Positions 10,442 to 21,327 of a stretch of 64,000 nt of DNA are shown piece after piece. The first letter of the stretch is position 1; the number at the start of each line of letters is the position of its first letter. The stretch comes from Pisaster brevispinus (Eukaryota; Echinodermata; Asteroidea; Forcipulatida; Asteriidae). Below the pieces are notes generated by a model that was not told where the DNA came from, searched no databases, and saw nothing but the letters and a program-made list of their open reading frames with translations. The stretch covers positions 1,984,001 to 2,048,000 of the forward strand of contig JAMKCF010000030.1 in assembly GCA_023634235.1 (NCBI GenBank), in the 5' to 3' direction. Both the position numbers and the translations under genes were made by a program.

Positions 10442-11537
10442 TCACTCATTTTGAACATTGATGTTTGAAACAAAGTTTTGGAAGTCCTTCTTGTTGCCAA
10501 GCTGGCGTTGAAATTTCAGGAGAAGTGAAAATCCTTGGTGCTTGAAGTGTGGAGTTTCTTCAACAGAATACTCTTCAAGGGGTTTCCGTTCAACAAGATG
10601 GAATGACGATGTCCCTTCCCTGATGTAGGAAAAGTCCCCGGCCTTATTAAACATACGGTAGTACCACTGGTCAGGGCTCGAATTTGGGGAAAAAATCCAC
10701 AAGACCCCTGGGCTTGTAGCTCAAAACTTTTACTGGACCAGAACATTTGTTACAAGACCGGAGTCAAAATGAAAAGAACACTCTACACAGTTTCACATTT
10801 GAGCTGTTTTTTGTACCAAGCACTAAGAGAAGAATTATCAAGTTTTTCTTGTTGGTAATACTTCAATACTCAATTGATCAGTTTAATTTAAAAATACAGT
10901 GACGTGTTATTATTAAAAAACACAAGACCTCCGGACTTGTACAGTCATAAGTTTACTGGCCCGACACTAAAATCACTGGCCTCGGGCCTGCGGTCCAGTG
11001 TCAAATTCGAGCCCTGCTTGTACCCTAGAACTTGACTAAAGTCCTGAAAGTTGTTCACAATAACAGTTTCTTTTTTCGATGGATGGGGTTGCGCGAACCG
11101 ACTTAAGTCCTCGTAGATGTCTTTTACGACAGCAAATGAAGTTCAACGAAACTGTTTACCTTTCGTTGACCATGTAGCAACTCCTTAATAACAAATTGGA
11201 GATTTTTGTAGAACAGTTTTTTTGCTGCCTCATCAGAAGAAAGGAACTCTGCAGGAATGTCTATAACATCAGCAGCATCCCTCCATTCTTCGTACTTCTT
11301 TTGCCAACCAGTGTAGTGAACGTATACTTTTAAGATGCGGTCTTCTAATTTTGAGTCAATAAGAGGGTACAAATCGAAGATGACCACGACTCAGGTTTTA
11401 CACTGTTGTATCGAAGTGATGGCCACTTGCAAGTTCACGATAGTGATTCGAGGTCTTTTCCTTAAGTTTGCCATTCAGTATACATGTCGCAAAGTAGCTG
11501 TCATGCCTCAGTCATGCCTCATGGGATGACACGTGCC
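10442..11537 (-). pseudogene. decayed coding sequence with a chromo-barrel-like segment, split by a TIR element
   Basis: Reading the minus strand from an acceptor-like ttttacag near 11537, pieces of one protein follow in order with frame changes between them: HDSYFATCILNGK (about 11500-11395); VVIFDLYPLIDSK, then ILKVYVHYTGWQKKYEEWRD (about 11390-11160); VVKDIYEDLSRFAQPHP and IVNNFQDFSQVLGYK (about 11130-11017); a 345-bp TIR element; and QWYYRMFNKAGDFSYIREG to the TGA at 10442. The segment V-x-Y-x-G-W-x-x-x-Y-x-E-W resembles chromo-barrel or Tudor-knot folds, which bind modified histones. An 11-bp tandem duplication (11503-11521) and at least two further frameshifts break the frame. I do not recognise the full protein. 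Little or no intron sequence is visible, so it may be a retrocopy or part of a transposon. Confidence 0.55.
10672..11016. mobile_element. TIR element, family E (ends CAGGGCTCGAATTT)
   Basis: It begins cagggctcgaattt and ends with the exact complement aaattcgagccctg, 345 bp, non-coding. CAGGG-type ends are typical of hAT-like elements, but no clear 8-bp target duplication is visible. It sits inside the coding remnant on the minus strand. Diverged copies lie at 19315-19770 and about 26925-27655. Confidence 0.75.
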
Positions 11538-13310
11538 TGTAAAATTAGAAAACAAATTACATATTTTTGAGAATGACAGAAAAGATGTTGTAACTGACTG
11601 CCACGTTTTCACTCGTAATACCTTATATGTAATCTTACCTGTGCAAAAAAAGATTACGTTTGGAAAAAGGGTGAAAAAGTGGAGGTCGGATACATCTTAT
11701 CATGATCTTATTCGTACCCCGTACGTTAGCACATGGAGGAAGGAAATCCATGGTTAGCATCAGACATGTCAGCTCATTCATCAGCTGATTCATCATGATC
11801 ATTCATGGCCTCACTTAAGTTAAAATCATGACATGAAAACTAAGTACTACTAGCCTAACGTAATATACTTTACAGTGGGGCATTAATTTATTTTATTATT
11901 ATTAATATTGATCTATTTTTTTATCTTAGGAATTAAACATATTACTTTTTGTAATTAAAGTGAACGCGTACACGATCATTGAGTCTCCAGCATTGACCGT
12001 CGTGTATGCGTGTGAACCACGCTGTGTGTGGCAGGAGATTTTGTAGTTATTCAAAATGCCTAACTTCATCGTTCAAATGTAGGCCCTAAGTCCTGATCTT
12101 CTGGGGCCCCTCACGGCCTGCGTATTATTTTATTTCTTGCCCCGGGTATCCTTTTGCCAGATTCACACGTAACGACTGCCCTGTATCGGTGTGTTGTGTG
12201 ATATTAGTGTCCCTTTAGTGTAATGGTATGGTCCGCCCTCCTCCGAGGCAAAATAGCTGCTGATTTCGTAGAGCTGCTCATTAGGAGAGTTTTTTGTGAA
12301 CTGAAAATGGCAAATTTTAGACATTTAACCTCCTGTTGTTAAGCCAAATGTCGTATTGACCAGTATTTAAGGTTCCAATACTGCTTCTGCTGAATTATAA
12401 CGTTTTTTTGGATATGTTGACTGCGTGTTGACGGTGTGTAGACGGTGTAATTCATGTTGATGGTATTTAGTAGGACCCGGTTTAACAATGTGACTAAGAG
12501 CCCATGCAGAACCGACAGTATTTGACTTTCCATTCCATCTCCAGCAGGTATGTTTTTTACTTTTACTTGGCTTTAAGCATTTCAATCATAATCAACATGT
12601 ACATCAAGCCAAGGTTTTTTAATAACGAATATTTATTTTCTAAAGGCAACTTATATCCTATGTTTACAGAAAAATGATGAAAAAAGTTGTATTTGTCCCC
12701 AATTTTTCATGAGCAAGATGGTCACTATTCATTTCTCATTTCCCACAATTGTTGCTTATTAAGCTGTTAACATATGAACATCTGAAATTATGTGGATAGG
12801 TTTTTCATGAATTGATTCATTGATTGATTATAGTTACATATGTTGTGGCATATAATTTCCTGATGTCACATCTTTGTTCTACGAAAGTTCATACAATTGA
12901 GGTTTTTCACTTTGTTAATAATACTTATTTAGTTTGGGTAGCACTTTGCATCTGTGTTTCAAGGGAAATGGGTGTAAACAAATTGGTTCATCACTGTTTG
13001 CATCGCCATGACAATCGAGCAAACTGCTAGCACAAAATTGGAAAATAAAGAGAGAGTGTAGAGCACTAGCGCAAAAGGTCACAAAAGCAATGATATGGAC
13101 ATTTGGTTGAGGTGATCTAAAAAATTTCAAACAAAATAATTTTCCCTTTTAATCAAAGGTGCATGTTATAATTTCAGTTCTACAGAATCAAGACAATTGC
13201 AAAACTTGTTCTTTGTTTCCCCTTTTTAATCCAAACTGCATGTTAAAACTTCAGTTATACAGCATCAAGAAATTTAAGTTTCCTGGTCTGCAATTTTCCA
13301 CTTCCTTTAG
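11538..13310. other. no gene seen
   Basis: A stretch with scattered short open frames. The CTR9 exons that should precede 13311 (the N-terminal TPRs) are not found here. The region 12400-12560 has G/T-rich imperfect repeats (ttgacggtgtgtagacggtg). No exon can be supported. Confidence 0.35.
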
Positions 13311-13400
13311 GAAAAGCTTGTATAACCTTCAATAAGAAAGACTACCGAGGAGCGTTGGCGTTCTACAAGAAGGCTCTGAGGACAAACCCTAGCTGCCCAG
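13311..13400 (+). pseudogene. CTR9: CTR9-like exon, TPR helix pair
   Basis: After cttcctttag the frame reads [20 protein letters not shown], then ALRTNPSCP, and stops at GT 13401 (gtgcaatc, a weak donor). This block matches the CTR9 family closely and has the TPR pattern (G-A-L-x-x-Y/F-K-K-A-L). It is intact and ends in phase 1. Confidence 0.85.
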
Positions 13401-13454
13401 GTGCAATCTTAATCAGCTGTCTCCAAGTTGTTCCTTTATTGAAGAGAAACTCTT

Positions 13455-14040
13455 CAGGGATGAGAAATTTCAGACTTTTGCCCGAGTTGAGACTTTTTAC
13501 GTCTGCCAATTCAATTCAATATAACATTTATTTCCATTCTTAACAGTGCATATAACAGAATGCAAAAGACAATATTTTGGAGGCACGATCCTCTTAAGCC
13601 AAGGCTTGTAGTGGAGTGCCTTTAGAAGAAAACAAGAAAAAGAAAGAAAACAACTTAATTAATTAATGAAATAGTTAACTTAGTTAATTAATTATTACAA
13701 GACAAAGATGGGGACAAATAATCTGACAAGACAGAAGTTGAGATAAGTAACTACTAAAAAAAATGTGAAAACTGCTGGGGAGGAGGCAACTCTGGAGAAT
13801 ATGAAACCAAAGGGATAAAATTATGCTACATATTGGGAGATAAGATACTCTGAAAATGGCTGTTATTTTCTTCCTAAGAGAACCATTATCTTTGATGTAC
13901 TTCTCTAGTGCTGAGGGTACAGCTCGTAAAAGCTCCTTGAAGTCTAGTCGAAAGCCATCGTTTCAACATGCCTCCTAGAATTAGGGTCCTAGTTTCAGAA
14001 CTTTTCATCGGCGATGTCTCTCAGTTGTTACTGGATTCAT
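13455..14040. repeat. dispersed repeat G, other copy
   Basis: Contains the same ordered phrases as 24462-25690 (cagggatgagaaatttcaga, tgctgagggtacagctcg, cctcctagaattagggtcc) inside the CTR9 intron. No protein can be read from it. Confidence 0.65.
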
Positions 14041-14096
14041 CTAGTGATCAACGACAGTTATTGACATTTTCATATTTTTGATACTATTAAACACAG

Positions 14097-14353
14097 CTGC
14101 TGTTCGCCTTGGCATTGGCCACTGCTTCAATAAGTTAAACAAACCGGAGAAAGCACGCCTGGCCTTCTAGCGGGCCCTGGAACTCGATCTGAAGTGTGTG
14201 GGCACCATCGTTGGCCTCGCCATCCTAGAAATCGACAGTAAAGCAACAGATTCCATACGGACTGGAGTCCAGCTTCTCTCCAAGGCGTACACGATAGACT
14301 CCAGCAACCCTATGGTGCTCAACCATCTTGCAAATCGTTTCTTCTTTAAGAAG
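14097..14353 (+). pseudogene. CTR9: CTR9-like exon with in-frame TAG
   Basis: Acceptor aacacag, donor AAG|GTAACG. The frame reads VRLGIGHCFNKLNKPEKARL, AF, then TAG at 14168-14170, then [20 protein letters not shown] and on to [12 protein letters not shown]. Family members have an ordinary residue (Ser in human) at the stop. Entry and exit phases fit the neighbours. Two to three TPR helices are encoded. Confidence 0.88.
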
Positions 14354-14907
14354 GTAACGTCCCTCAAGAAGCTACTTCCAAACCTCGGCTCAGTCCAAAA
14401 ATGCACACTGCTCCAAGATTGATGGCGAAGTCCAAGTCTAGATTTTGAAAAAGCCCCAAAAGTTGGTTTTCATTTTCAAATTTTTATTATCCAATTGCAG
14501 GAAAGAATCAAACTCATGGAGTTAAACACATCCCCCATAGTTATTGGTTATGGATTATTAATATTGGTCACTGGTTATTGGTTGTTGGTTATCGATTATG
14601 ACTCACTTCACGTAACCAGGTTTAATAGTTATACTTTTCAGTATCCAATGATAGCCAGGTTTAATTTTATCATTGACCAGTTTTAGCACATCACTAATCA
14701 GGATGAATTTGTCGCTAACAAGGACGAATTTGTCATCGACAAAGCTTTATTTGTAATTAACCTGGACTAACTCGTCATTAACCAGGATTAATTCATCATT
14801 TACCAAGTTTTATTTGTAATTATCTAGGATTATACGAAGGTGCAACATCTTGCTCTGCATGCATTCCACGGTACAGACAATGAAGCAACGCAGGCGGAAA
14901 GCTGCTA

Positions 14908-16174
14908 CACTGCAAAAACGTTGGTCAAATCATTTGACACAATTTGTTGGGCAATGTGATTTCCACAACTATTGGTCGATGTTTGCCCAACGAAAGCAAC
15001 AATTGCTGTTGTTGGGCAAACATTTTGTTTGCCCTTTTTTCATAAGGAGTGAAACAAATGTTGGGCAAATGTTGAGCAAATATTTCGCAATTTGAATTCA
15101 TTATAATTGTTGGTTACACTGTTGCCCATATCTTGGGCAACTTTTTGTTTATTTTAATTAATAGTAGTTGTTGGTGAAAATTATGCACATTAGTTGGGCA
15201 AAATCGTTCGATCATGCGCACTACGATCAAAAATTTGCCCAACAACTGGTCATATTTTCCACATTAGTTGGGAATTGTTCCCGCCGTAAGACTTACGACG
15301 TGCATGCATAAAAGCATAAACACGATATTTTCCAAAATGGCGAGTGGAGAAGTTGCTGTGACCGTGTCGTCTCTCTTAAAAGAGCAAGTTGCCCAGTGGT
15401 TGTAGATCCTTTTGAAGGCAAGTTTTTAACTGAATATTAAGTTTTGTTTCCTATTCAGTTGTACATAGTCGTGACAGTTGCCTATAGCAAGCAGCACAGT
15501 GATAATGCCATTGAATTATTTTAAGTTTTATCATGCATTTCTTATACATGTATTGTAATGTTACAAACATCCTGCAGGCAGTGCGTTGTATGGAGTATGA
15601 CATGCAACGCGGTGTACTACAATACATGAATAGCACTATCGCTGCATTGCTTGCACTGCATCTGGCACGACTGTGTACAGCAACTGAACGGAAAACAAAC
15701 GTTATTTAGTTAAAAACTAACCTTCAAAAGCATCTATAAACCACTGGGCTACCCCACGTTTTTGAGAGAGACGCCAATGGCACAGCTCTCCACCACTCGT
15801 CACTGTGGAAAAGATCGTTTCGATGCCTGGACATACGACGTATCACACGGGGAGCTGTGAATCAAATGGTGAATTAATATAGCACAATACATATTGACCA
15901 ACTTTTGTTGATAAAAAATCCCCAAAACTTGGTCAAGTAAAATTACCCAACTGAAACATCAAACCTTTCTACCCAACATTTGGTTAAAAAAATTACCAAT
16001 AAAGTTTATTAAGATTTTGACCAACAGTATGGTAATTTTATTAGACCTATAAGTTGGTCAAAATATTTACCCAACCTTGTTGGGCTAAGATTTGACCAAC
16101 AGTTTAGAGAGTTCATATTAGACCTAACGTTGGTCAAAATATTGGTCAAAATTTAACCAATATTTTTTGCAGTG
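14908..16174. mobile_element. TA-flanked TIR transposon (ends CACTGCAAAAA), 1,267 bp
   Basis: The left end is cactgcaaaaacgttggtca and the right end is the complement (taaccaatattttttgcagtg). TA dinucleotides at 14906-14907 and 16175-16176 are the target duplication, as for Tc1/mariner-like or other TA-targeting elements. Subterminal regions are full of ttgggcaaa and ttggtcaaa motifs. No transposase is encoded. Internally, 15344-15430 and the complement of about 15715-15830 form a second inverted pair that reads as an exon-like fragment. Confidence 0.88.
15338..15405 (+). pseudogene. captured first-exon-like fragment inside the transposon
   Basis: ATG in a good context (tccaaaATGg) opens MASGEVAVTVSSLLKEQVAQ, WL and then TAG. 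The inverted sister copy (complement of about 15715-15830) reads TSGGELCHWRLSQKRG, VAQWFIDAFEG and meets a GT (gaag|gttagt). The plus copy has the matching place as gaag|gcaagt after a one-base loss. I do not recognise the protein. It may be a gene fragment picked up by the element or part of its original coding region. Confidence 0.4.
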
Positions 16175-16195
16175 TACCAACTCACAAGAGCCTTC

Positions 16196-16700
16196 CATGT
16201 AAAGGTAAGGATTCCCACCCCACTCATGGTTCTCCCCATGTACAAGCCAGCGTATTGTTTGGATTAAGTGCCAAATCAAACCCAAATACTAGGGAAAACC
16301 CCCTCTCTTTACAATTAAGTGTACTAGGTTCTTCTACACTCATTACACAAAACACTTTTTTACATCCTGTCCAAAACATGAAGTGATAATGCTCAAGTGT
16401 CTTGCTTAAGGAATGTAAGCAGGTAAGGACGCAAATATCAAGACCGAGACTCAAATCAAACTCTGGGCCCAATTTCATAGAGCTGCTTAAGCAGAAAATA
16501 TTGCTTAACATTTTTCTGCTTAGCAGAAATGAGCAGGATACCAGTCATGGTAGTTTGGCTGGTAATCTTATTCTGGTAAGTATCATTTTGTTGTGCTTAG
16601 CTGGTTTTTGTGCTTAAGCAGCTCTATGAAATTGGGCCCAGATCAGAAACACCAGAGCTTGTGTCTGGTGTGGTTGACTGCTCGGCCAGGACGCGGCTGC
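16196..16700 (-). mobile_element. tRNA-derived SINE with a nested MITE
   Basis: Minus-strand SINE of the 6985-7400 family: tail side at 16230-16330, body gtccttacctgcttacattc-like at 16410-16430, B-box-like region at 16440, A-box-like end near 16680 (ctcggccaggacgcgg read in reverse). It is interrupted between ctctg and atcagaaacacc by the family B element 16465-16639, so the MITE inserted after the SINE. Confidence 0.8.
16465..16639. mobile_element. foldback MITE, family B, inserted in a SINE
   Basis: Nearly perfect terminal inverted repeats gggcccaatttcatagagct and its complement at 16621-16639 enclose 175 bp, with further complementarity inside (gctgcttaagca / tgcttaagcagc). The clean break in the host SINE confirms both ends. 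Confidence 0.88.
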
Positions 16701-16752
16701 TGAATTCTGATGGATTTATGTGGACAATAACCTTCTGCGTTCCTCTCTACAG

Positions 16753-16883
16753 TGACCACGACCAAGCTTTCCAGTACTACTACCATGCAAGCCACCCAGT
16801 TTGCATCCACAGCTAATCGTTTTGCCGCACTTTGGTTTGGGGCAGATGTACATCCACCGGGGGGAATGTGAGAGTATGCGAAC
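16753..16883 (+). pseudogene. CTR9: CTR9-like exon with frameshifts
   Basis: Acceptor ctctacag, donor GTGAGT at 16884. Three pieces in three frames match CTR9: DHDQAFQYYYHA, then ATQFAST, then FGLGQMYIHRGE. The first codon is also out of phase with the previous exon. At least two indels are needed to explain this. Confidence 0.87.
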
Positions 16884-17157
16884 GTGAGTCAAGAGAATGA
16901 TTGTAAATCTCTGTAATGTATTACTGTAAGGACTCCTACAGTGTTGTAGTCCACACCTGGAAGTCTGAGATCGAGACCAGTGACCGAAATCTGAACATCT
17001 GAGACCCGGAACTGAGACCAGCCCTTCCCAGACCGAGACTTTTGCAGACCAAGACTGAGACCACAAAAAGGTCTCAAGATGGTCTCGAGAACAGACCTGC
17101 AGGTCTTGAGACCTTCAACACTGGACTCCTGTAAAACTGGATTTGTCATTTTTGTCT

Positions 17158-17425
17158 CCTGACGATGACTAGAGCAAGCTAGTCGAAACGTTGAGACCAA
17201 TTAACCAATTAAGAACTCACTCCGTGGCAGGATCTGATCCACTATTAAGCTAAAGTTGTAGTCCTGGCCGATTTCCTACCCTCCGCCCAGGTAGTAGCTA
17301 ATAAGCTGGACAGTTCTTTTCAGAACTAAGTAATCTCCCGAAGTAGTCTCTCAATTTTTCCGGCAGTAGAATAAAAAGCAAGACCTAGTTCTTTAAGAAC
17401 AAATCTACATAGCTAGTAGATATAT
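17158..17425. mobile_element. one-arm copy of the 5.3-kb foldback family
   Basis: From gacgatgactagagcaagc through gaaacgttgagacc, the cctaccctccgcccaggtag block and cctagttctttaagaac, it matches the right arm of the 5806-6245 copy. The family's following motif resumes only near 18760 (gtggtgttaccgcaaaccga), so about 1.3 kb was inserted between 17425 and 18760. Confidence 0.8.
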
Positions 17426-17613
17426 GTAAACGAGGCCCCCTCATTTATGAAATGTTGTTGTTGTATGTTAACCCCATTTAATCCATAGGTCTTATTCACT
17501 CATTACAAACTCTATTGTTTTGGTAACCCCTGCTGGAAAGTGGACTGTCTATGTTGACCTCTGAACTGGTTGATCCAGTGGTGGGGTTGGTGGGGCCTAG
17601 CATGCTGGCTTCT

Positions 17614-18724
17614 GTGCTGTTATATCCCACCTACTCCAACAGCTGTTTCTCCATCCCCTCTCCTTTCCAGGTAGGAAAAGTTACTTTGTATTTTTTTTTA
17701 TCTAGTGTTCAACATTTAATAGAAGAAGATAGTGTATAGATAGAGTGGACATATTTTTTGATCAACTTTAAATTGAAGAATTGGCATACACTAACTTTGA
17801 AGTGTTTACAGTTTTTATAAATTGTTCATTATACGATTTAACAGCCTTTTGGTCAGGAGTGAAATTATATGCGTATAAGTTCTCTTCAAACAGGAGTGTA
17901 TTCTTAGGATTGTCTTTTGTTCTAGGTTTTCCTTTCGAGTTATAGGATCCATTAATTTGTACTTTATTGTACAGACTTTTATTTAACTTTGAGTATTTTA
18001 GGAGTACCTACATGTAGATATTGGTTTGATGTTTTAGCCTGTGCCCCCATTTGATTGTATACTATAGGTTATGTAGTGTATGAGATGCATGGCAGGGTAG
18101 CCCCAGCCCTAGGTGGCCATAGGATTAGTAGTGACCACAGTAGGGTAATAACACTATGCCCTGGGGGCCTGATTTAACATGCAGAAGGCCTGGCTCTGGC
18201 CTGTTGTTTATTTTAGTGGTTTTTATCTCTGTTAAGTTTTTCTTTGCTTGTCTTATGTCTTTCTTTATTTTAGTCTAGTGTAGATAAAGGGACCAGAGAG
18301 AGGGCGAGAACTGCTCATTCTTATTTATTATAAGAGAAGTTTATTTTTGGGTCTAACAGTAAACCCATTAGCTGCAGTGTTAAATTACCAAGTGTTTCTT
18401 TACAATAGTAAAGTTTCTCATTATTTCTTTTATAGAGATTGTTCATTTGGGGATAAGTTTGCTTTTCATTTTTTTGTATCTTTTGTTTTAATTTATCTAT
18501 CTTTTATTCTGAATTGAAGTGAGATCAACAATTAAGTGTTTACTTTTTAAACCCTTCAACTTCTTGAACCTTTATGGTTTAGTGTAATGTGATTATGGAT
18601 GGACACATTTCTACAGTAATAGCTGTGAATGTATTTGGTTAGTTGTTTGTTTCTTTAATTAATCAAAGTGCTGTTATATCCCACCAACTCCAACCGCTGT
18701 TTCTCCATTCCCTCTCCTTTCCAG
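17614..18724. repeat. 57-bp direct repeats flanking about 1 kb
   Basis: The sequences at 17614-17670 and 18668-18724 (gtgctgttatatcccacc...cctctcctttccag) differ at three positions. The ~1 kb between is AT-rich with no recognised gene. They could mark a local duplication or short terminal direct repeats of an unknown insertion. Confidence 0.7.
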
Positions 18725-18992
18725 CCAGAATAAAGTACAGAACAGAGCGCACCCAGCTCACATATACACGTGGTGTTACCGCAAACCGAATATACATTTA
18801 TACCTCACCATGCAAAGCCTCAACAAGTTTATTGTTGAAATTTATTTATTTTTTTTTTTCATTTTCTCAAAAAATTGACATTATTCAGCTGAAAGTTTCA
18901 CTGGTGACTTTTATTGTTTCTTTCTTGATTTTTGCCTGTAAATCAGCACTATGTTGACCAAAACCAAATGCACTCCTCTTGTTTCAAACCAG

Positions 18993-19199
18993 GCTGCCCA
19001 GTGCTTCGAGAAGGTACTGAAAGCCCAACCAGGTAACTATGAGACCATGAAGATTCTTGGGTCTCTCTATGCGACATCCAGTGATGAGACCAAGAGGGAG
19101 ACTGCCAAGGGTCACCTCCAGAAGGTCGTCGATCAGTTCCCGGAAGATGTCGAGGCATGGATTGAGTTGGCTCAGATCTTGGAACTCACCGAAGTACCG
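18993..19199 (+). pseudogene. CTR9: CTR9-like exon, intact
   Basis: Acceptor tttcaaaccag, donor ccg|GTATGT. It reads [40 protein letters not shown], and ends [13 protein letters not shown]. It spans nearly two TPRs and matches CTR9 over its whole 69 codons without a break. Confidence 0.92.
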
Positions 19200-19314
19200 G
19201 TATGTTCTTTCACATTTTTAAAAGTTGTTTTTGTCGTCTCGATCGAAGCAGTCCTGTGGCTGTACATGGAATTGTGATCTCTCACCCAGTTACTTTGCGA
19301 GCACATGCACCCTG

Positions 19315-19770
19315 CTAGGGCTCGAATTTTACACTGCACAACAGACCCCAAGCCAGTAGTTTTGGTGTCGGGCCAGTAAACTTTTGACTGGACAAGTCAT
19401 GCGGTCTTGTGTTTTTTAATTGAATATTAATGAAGAATAATACCTCACTATGTAACATCTTGACCCAAAAAATAAAATGTTCAAATGTTGACTTTGAGTC
19501 TGATAAAATACCTTTCAATTCTACTGAGTACTGACATCATGAACTATACTTAATACCCATGAAGACAAATAAAAATCAATCCTCTCTTACATGTCAATAG
19601 CGCTTAAGGTCAAATAAATGCAGTTAACTTAAATGCACAGTAAAACTGGGTCAGGAAGGTTTTTCTTATTTTGATTCTGGTCTTGTAACAAAACATTCTG
19701 GTTCAGTAAAAATGTTTAGCCACAAGACGTGTACGTGGTCGTGTGGATTTTTCCCCCAAAGTTCAATCTT
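19315..19770. mobile_element. family E TIR element, diverged copy
   Basis: It starts tagggctcgaattttacact and continues with the same internal phrases as 10672-11016, in reverse order (gtcgggccagtaaac, then ctggtcttgtaacaaaacat, then gtggatttttcccccaaa). The right terminal repeat is degraded. Confidence 0.65.
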
Positions 19771-19884
19771 CGCCTGCATAGATACTATGTGGAGGGAGTG
19801 CGTGCACGTGCAGTAACTCTGTGAGAGCTCATAATTCTATGTACAGTCTCTAATGAGATTGGATACGCATTCCAGCACGTGCTC

Positions 19885-20050
19885 ATTCTTCATAAAGCCG
19901 TTAAGCAGAAAATTCTGCTTAGCAAATTTCTTTACTTAGTAAGAGATGAGCAGGGTACCAGTGGCAACAATATAAACTTAATGGAATGTTGGTTCGTAAC
20001 CTGTTTCTGCTGAGCAAGTTTTTGTGATTACAGGTTATATGAAATAGGGC
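19885..20050. mobile_element. family B MITE, diverged copy
   Basis: The ends cttcataaagccgttaagca and ttatatgaaatagggcc, plus the core cagtggcaacaatataaact, match the copy at 58911-59070. Non-coding. Confidence 0.65.
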
Positions 20051-20282
20051 CGTGGTCTGTTGAGCTGCTGGAACATTCAATGATCCGGTTAACCAGAATG
20101 TTCTGGGGGTCTAATGGATTTCGGGCTCTGTGCCAACGGAAACATTCTTCAAAGCCAAAAACATACCCGACTTTTGAGATGCTCCCGTAACAGTTCTTTT
20201 TCTTCAGAATCATTCCAACAGATCTGTAATGACTATTCACAAATATTGGCTTGTTTTTGTTTTATTTTGTAACATGTTTTAG

Positions 20283-20411
20283 GGAGTCCTGACTGCTTAT
20301 GGCACAGCAACTCGTATTCTTAAACAAAAGGTCCAGGCAGATGCCCTACCAGAAATTCTGAACAACGTTAGAGCTTTGCATTTTCGTCTTGGCAACCAGC
20401 CAGAGGCAAAG
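20283..20411 (+). pseudogene. CTR9: CTR9-like exon, intact
   Basis: Acceptor catgttttag, donor AAG|GTGGGA. It reads [43 protein letters not shown]: 43 codons, unbroken. The following CTR9 exon (the KYFLASLDRAK... region of the family) is not found before 21230. Confidence 0.92.
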
Positions 20412-21229
20412 GTGGGAAGAAAAAGCGGTAGATCTTCATCATGCTGCTGCCATCTTGGTCATGTTCCCTGTATCCAATAACGTTAATGGAATGTGCTATG
20501 CATCGTGCGTAAAGGAACCAGACTATTTCTCCTTCCAGCCTCAGTTTGGTGTTCTTGATATGAATGGGAGACACATCAAGATGGCCATATTTTGACAAAG
20601 GTCTATTTGGCTTGGAATTTTTGTATTAAATTCCTTGATATTCATCCTGAATCTGACTCTGAATTATATAGTCTGCAACGCATCCTAATGGAAACATCAC
20701 ACCAACTTTTGTGAAGAAGACAATCAAGAAGTTTCAGTTGTAGAAGTATTGCTTAATCATTTGTTATTGACTTGCTAATTACAGGTGATGTTCTTCCTAC
20801 TTTAATCTGAGTTCCAATTGTTTTGCCTCCAGAAAAATCAGCAAAACTATTATTAAGTAGCCTGAACAAAATTCTATAGAAGCCTAAACATGTACTGTAT
20901 GTAGGTCAGCCCTTGTACTACTCAAAATTGCCCTGCTTTTTTCCAAGCATCAAGTCTTATGCCTTTAACTATTTATTATCAATTATTGCGTGGTTTTGTA
21001 TTAATTATAGGTTGTTGAGTAGTTATACATTGATTATTGATCACCTTAATTCAGCAGCTCTCACTTGATCGTTTGGTTATTGACTATTGAGTATTGAAAA
21101 TCAACTATTGATTACTATTGACTTGCCACACAACCTAAGCATTGAACATAACTGCAAGTCTCACTTGTTTATTGATTATTGCTAATTAGAAATTGATTAT
21201 CATCGAACAGATGAATATTGTCTTTTTAG

Positions 21230-21327
21230 GATACTTGCGTCTGGGCTGCATGGCTCAGGATCCAGGACAGATCTAGGCATGCTAGGAGGCATCTGATTGG
21301 TTCAAAGAAGCTCTGCAAATCAACCAG
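21230..21327 (+). pseudogene. CTR9: CTR9-like exon with two in-frame TAGs
   Basis: Acceptor tctttttag, donor CAG|GTATTG. It reads YLRLGCMAQDPGQI, TAG, AC, TAG, then EASDWFKEALQINQ, the family pattern for this block. Confidence 0.9.

Larger units (their letters stand above)
14828..16204 (+). pseudogene. CTR9: CTR9-like exon split by a transposon
   Basis: The first part (14828-14907) reads [26 protein letters not shown] and the first two bases of a Tyr codon. The second part (16177-16204) completes Tyr and gives QLTRAFHVK before donor GTAAGG. Without the insert and one TA copy the exon is exactly 36 codons, phase 0 to phase 0, the same as the matching human block. The 1,267 bp between is a TIR element flanked by TA. 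Confidence 0.93.

Noticed and set aside
17551..17739. Possible exon ending at tttccag|gtagg
   Set aside because: The reading is hydrophobic without family resemblance, and the same 57 bp recur at 18668 without the frame.
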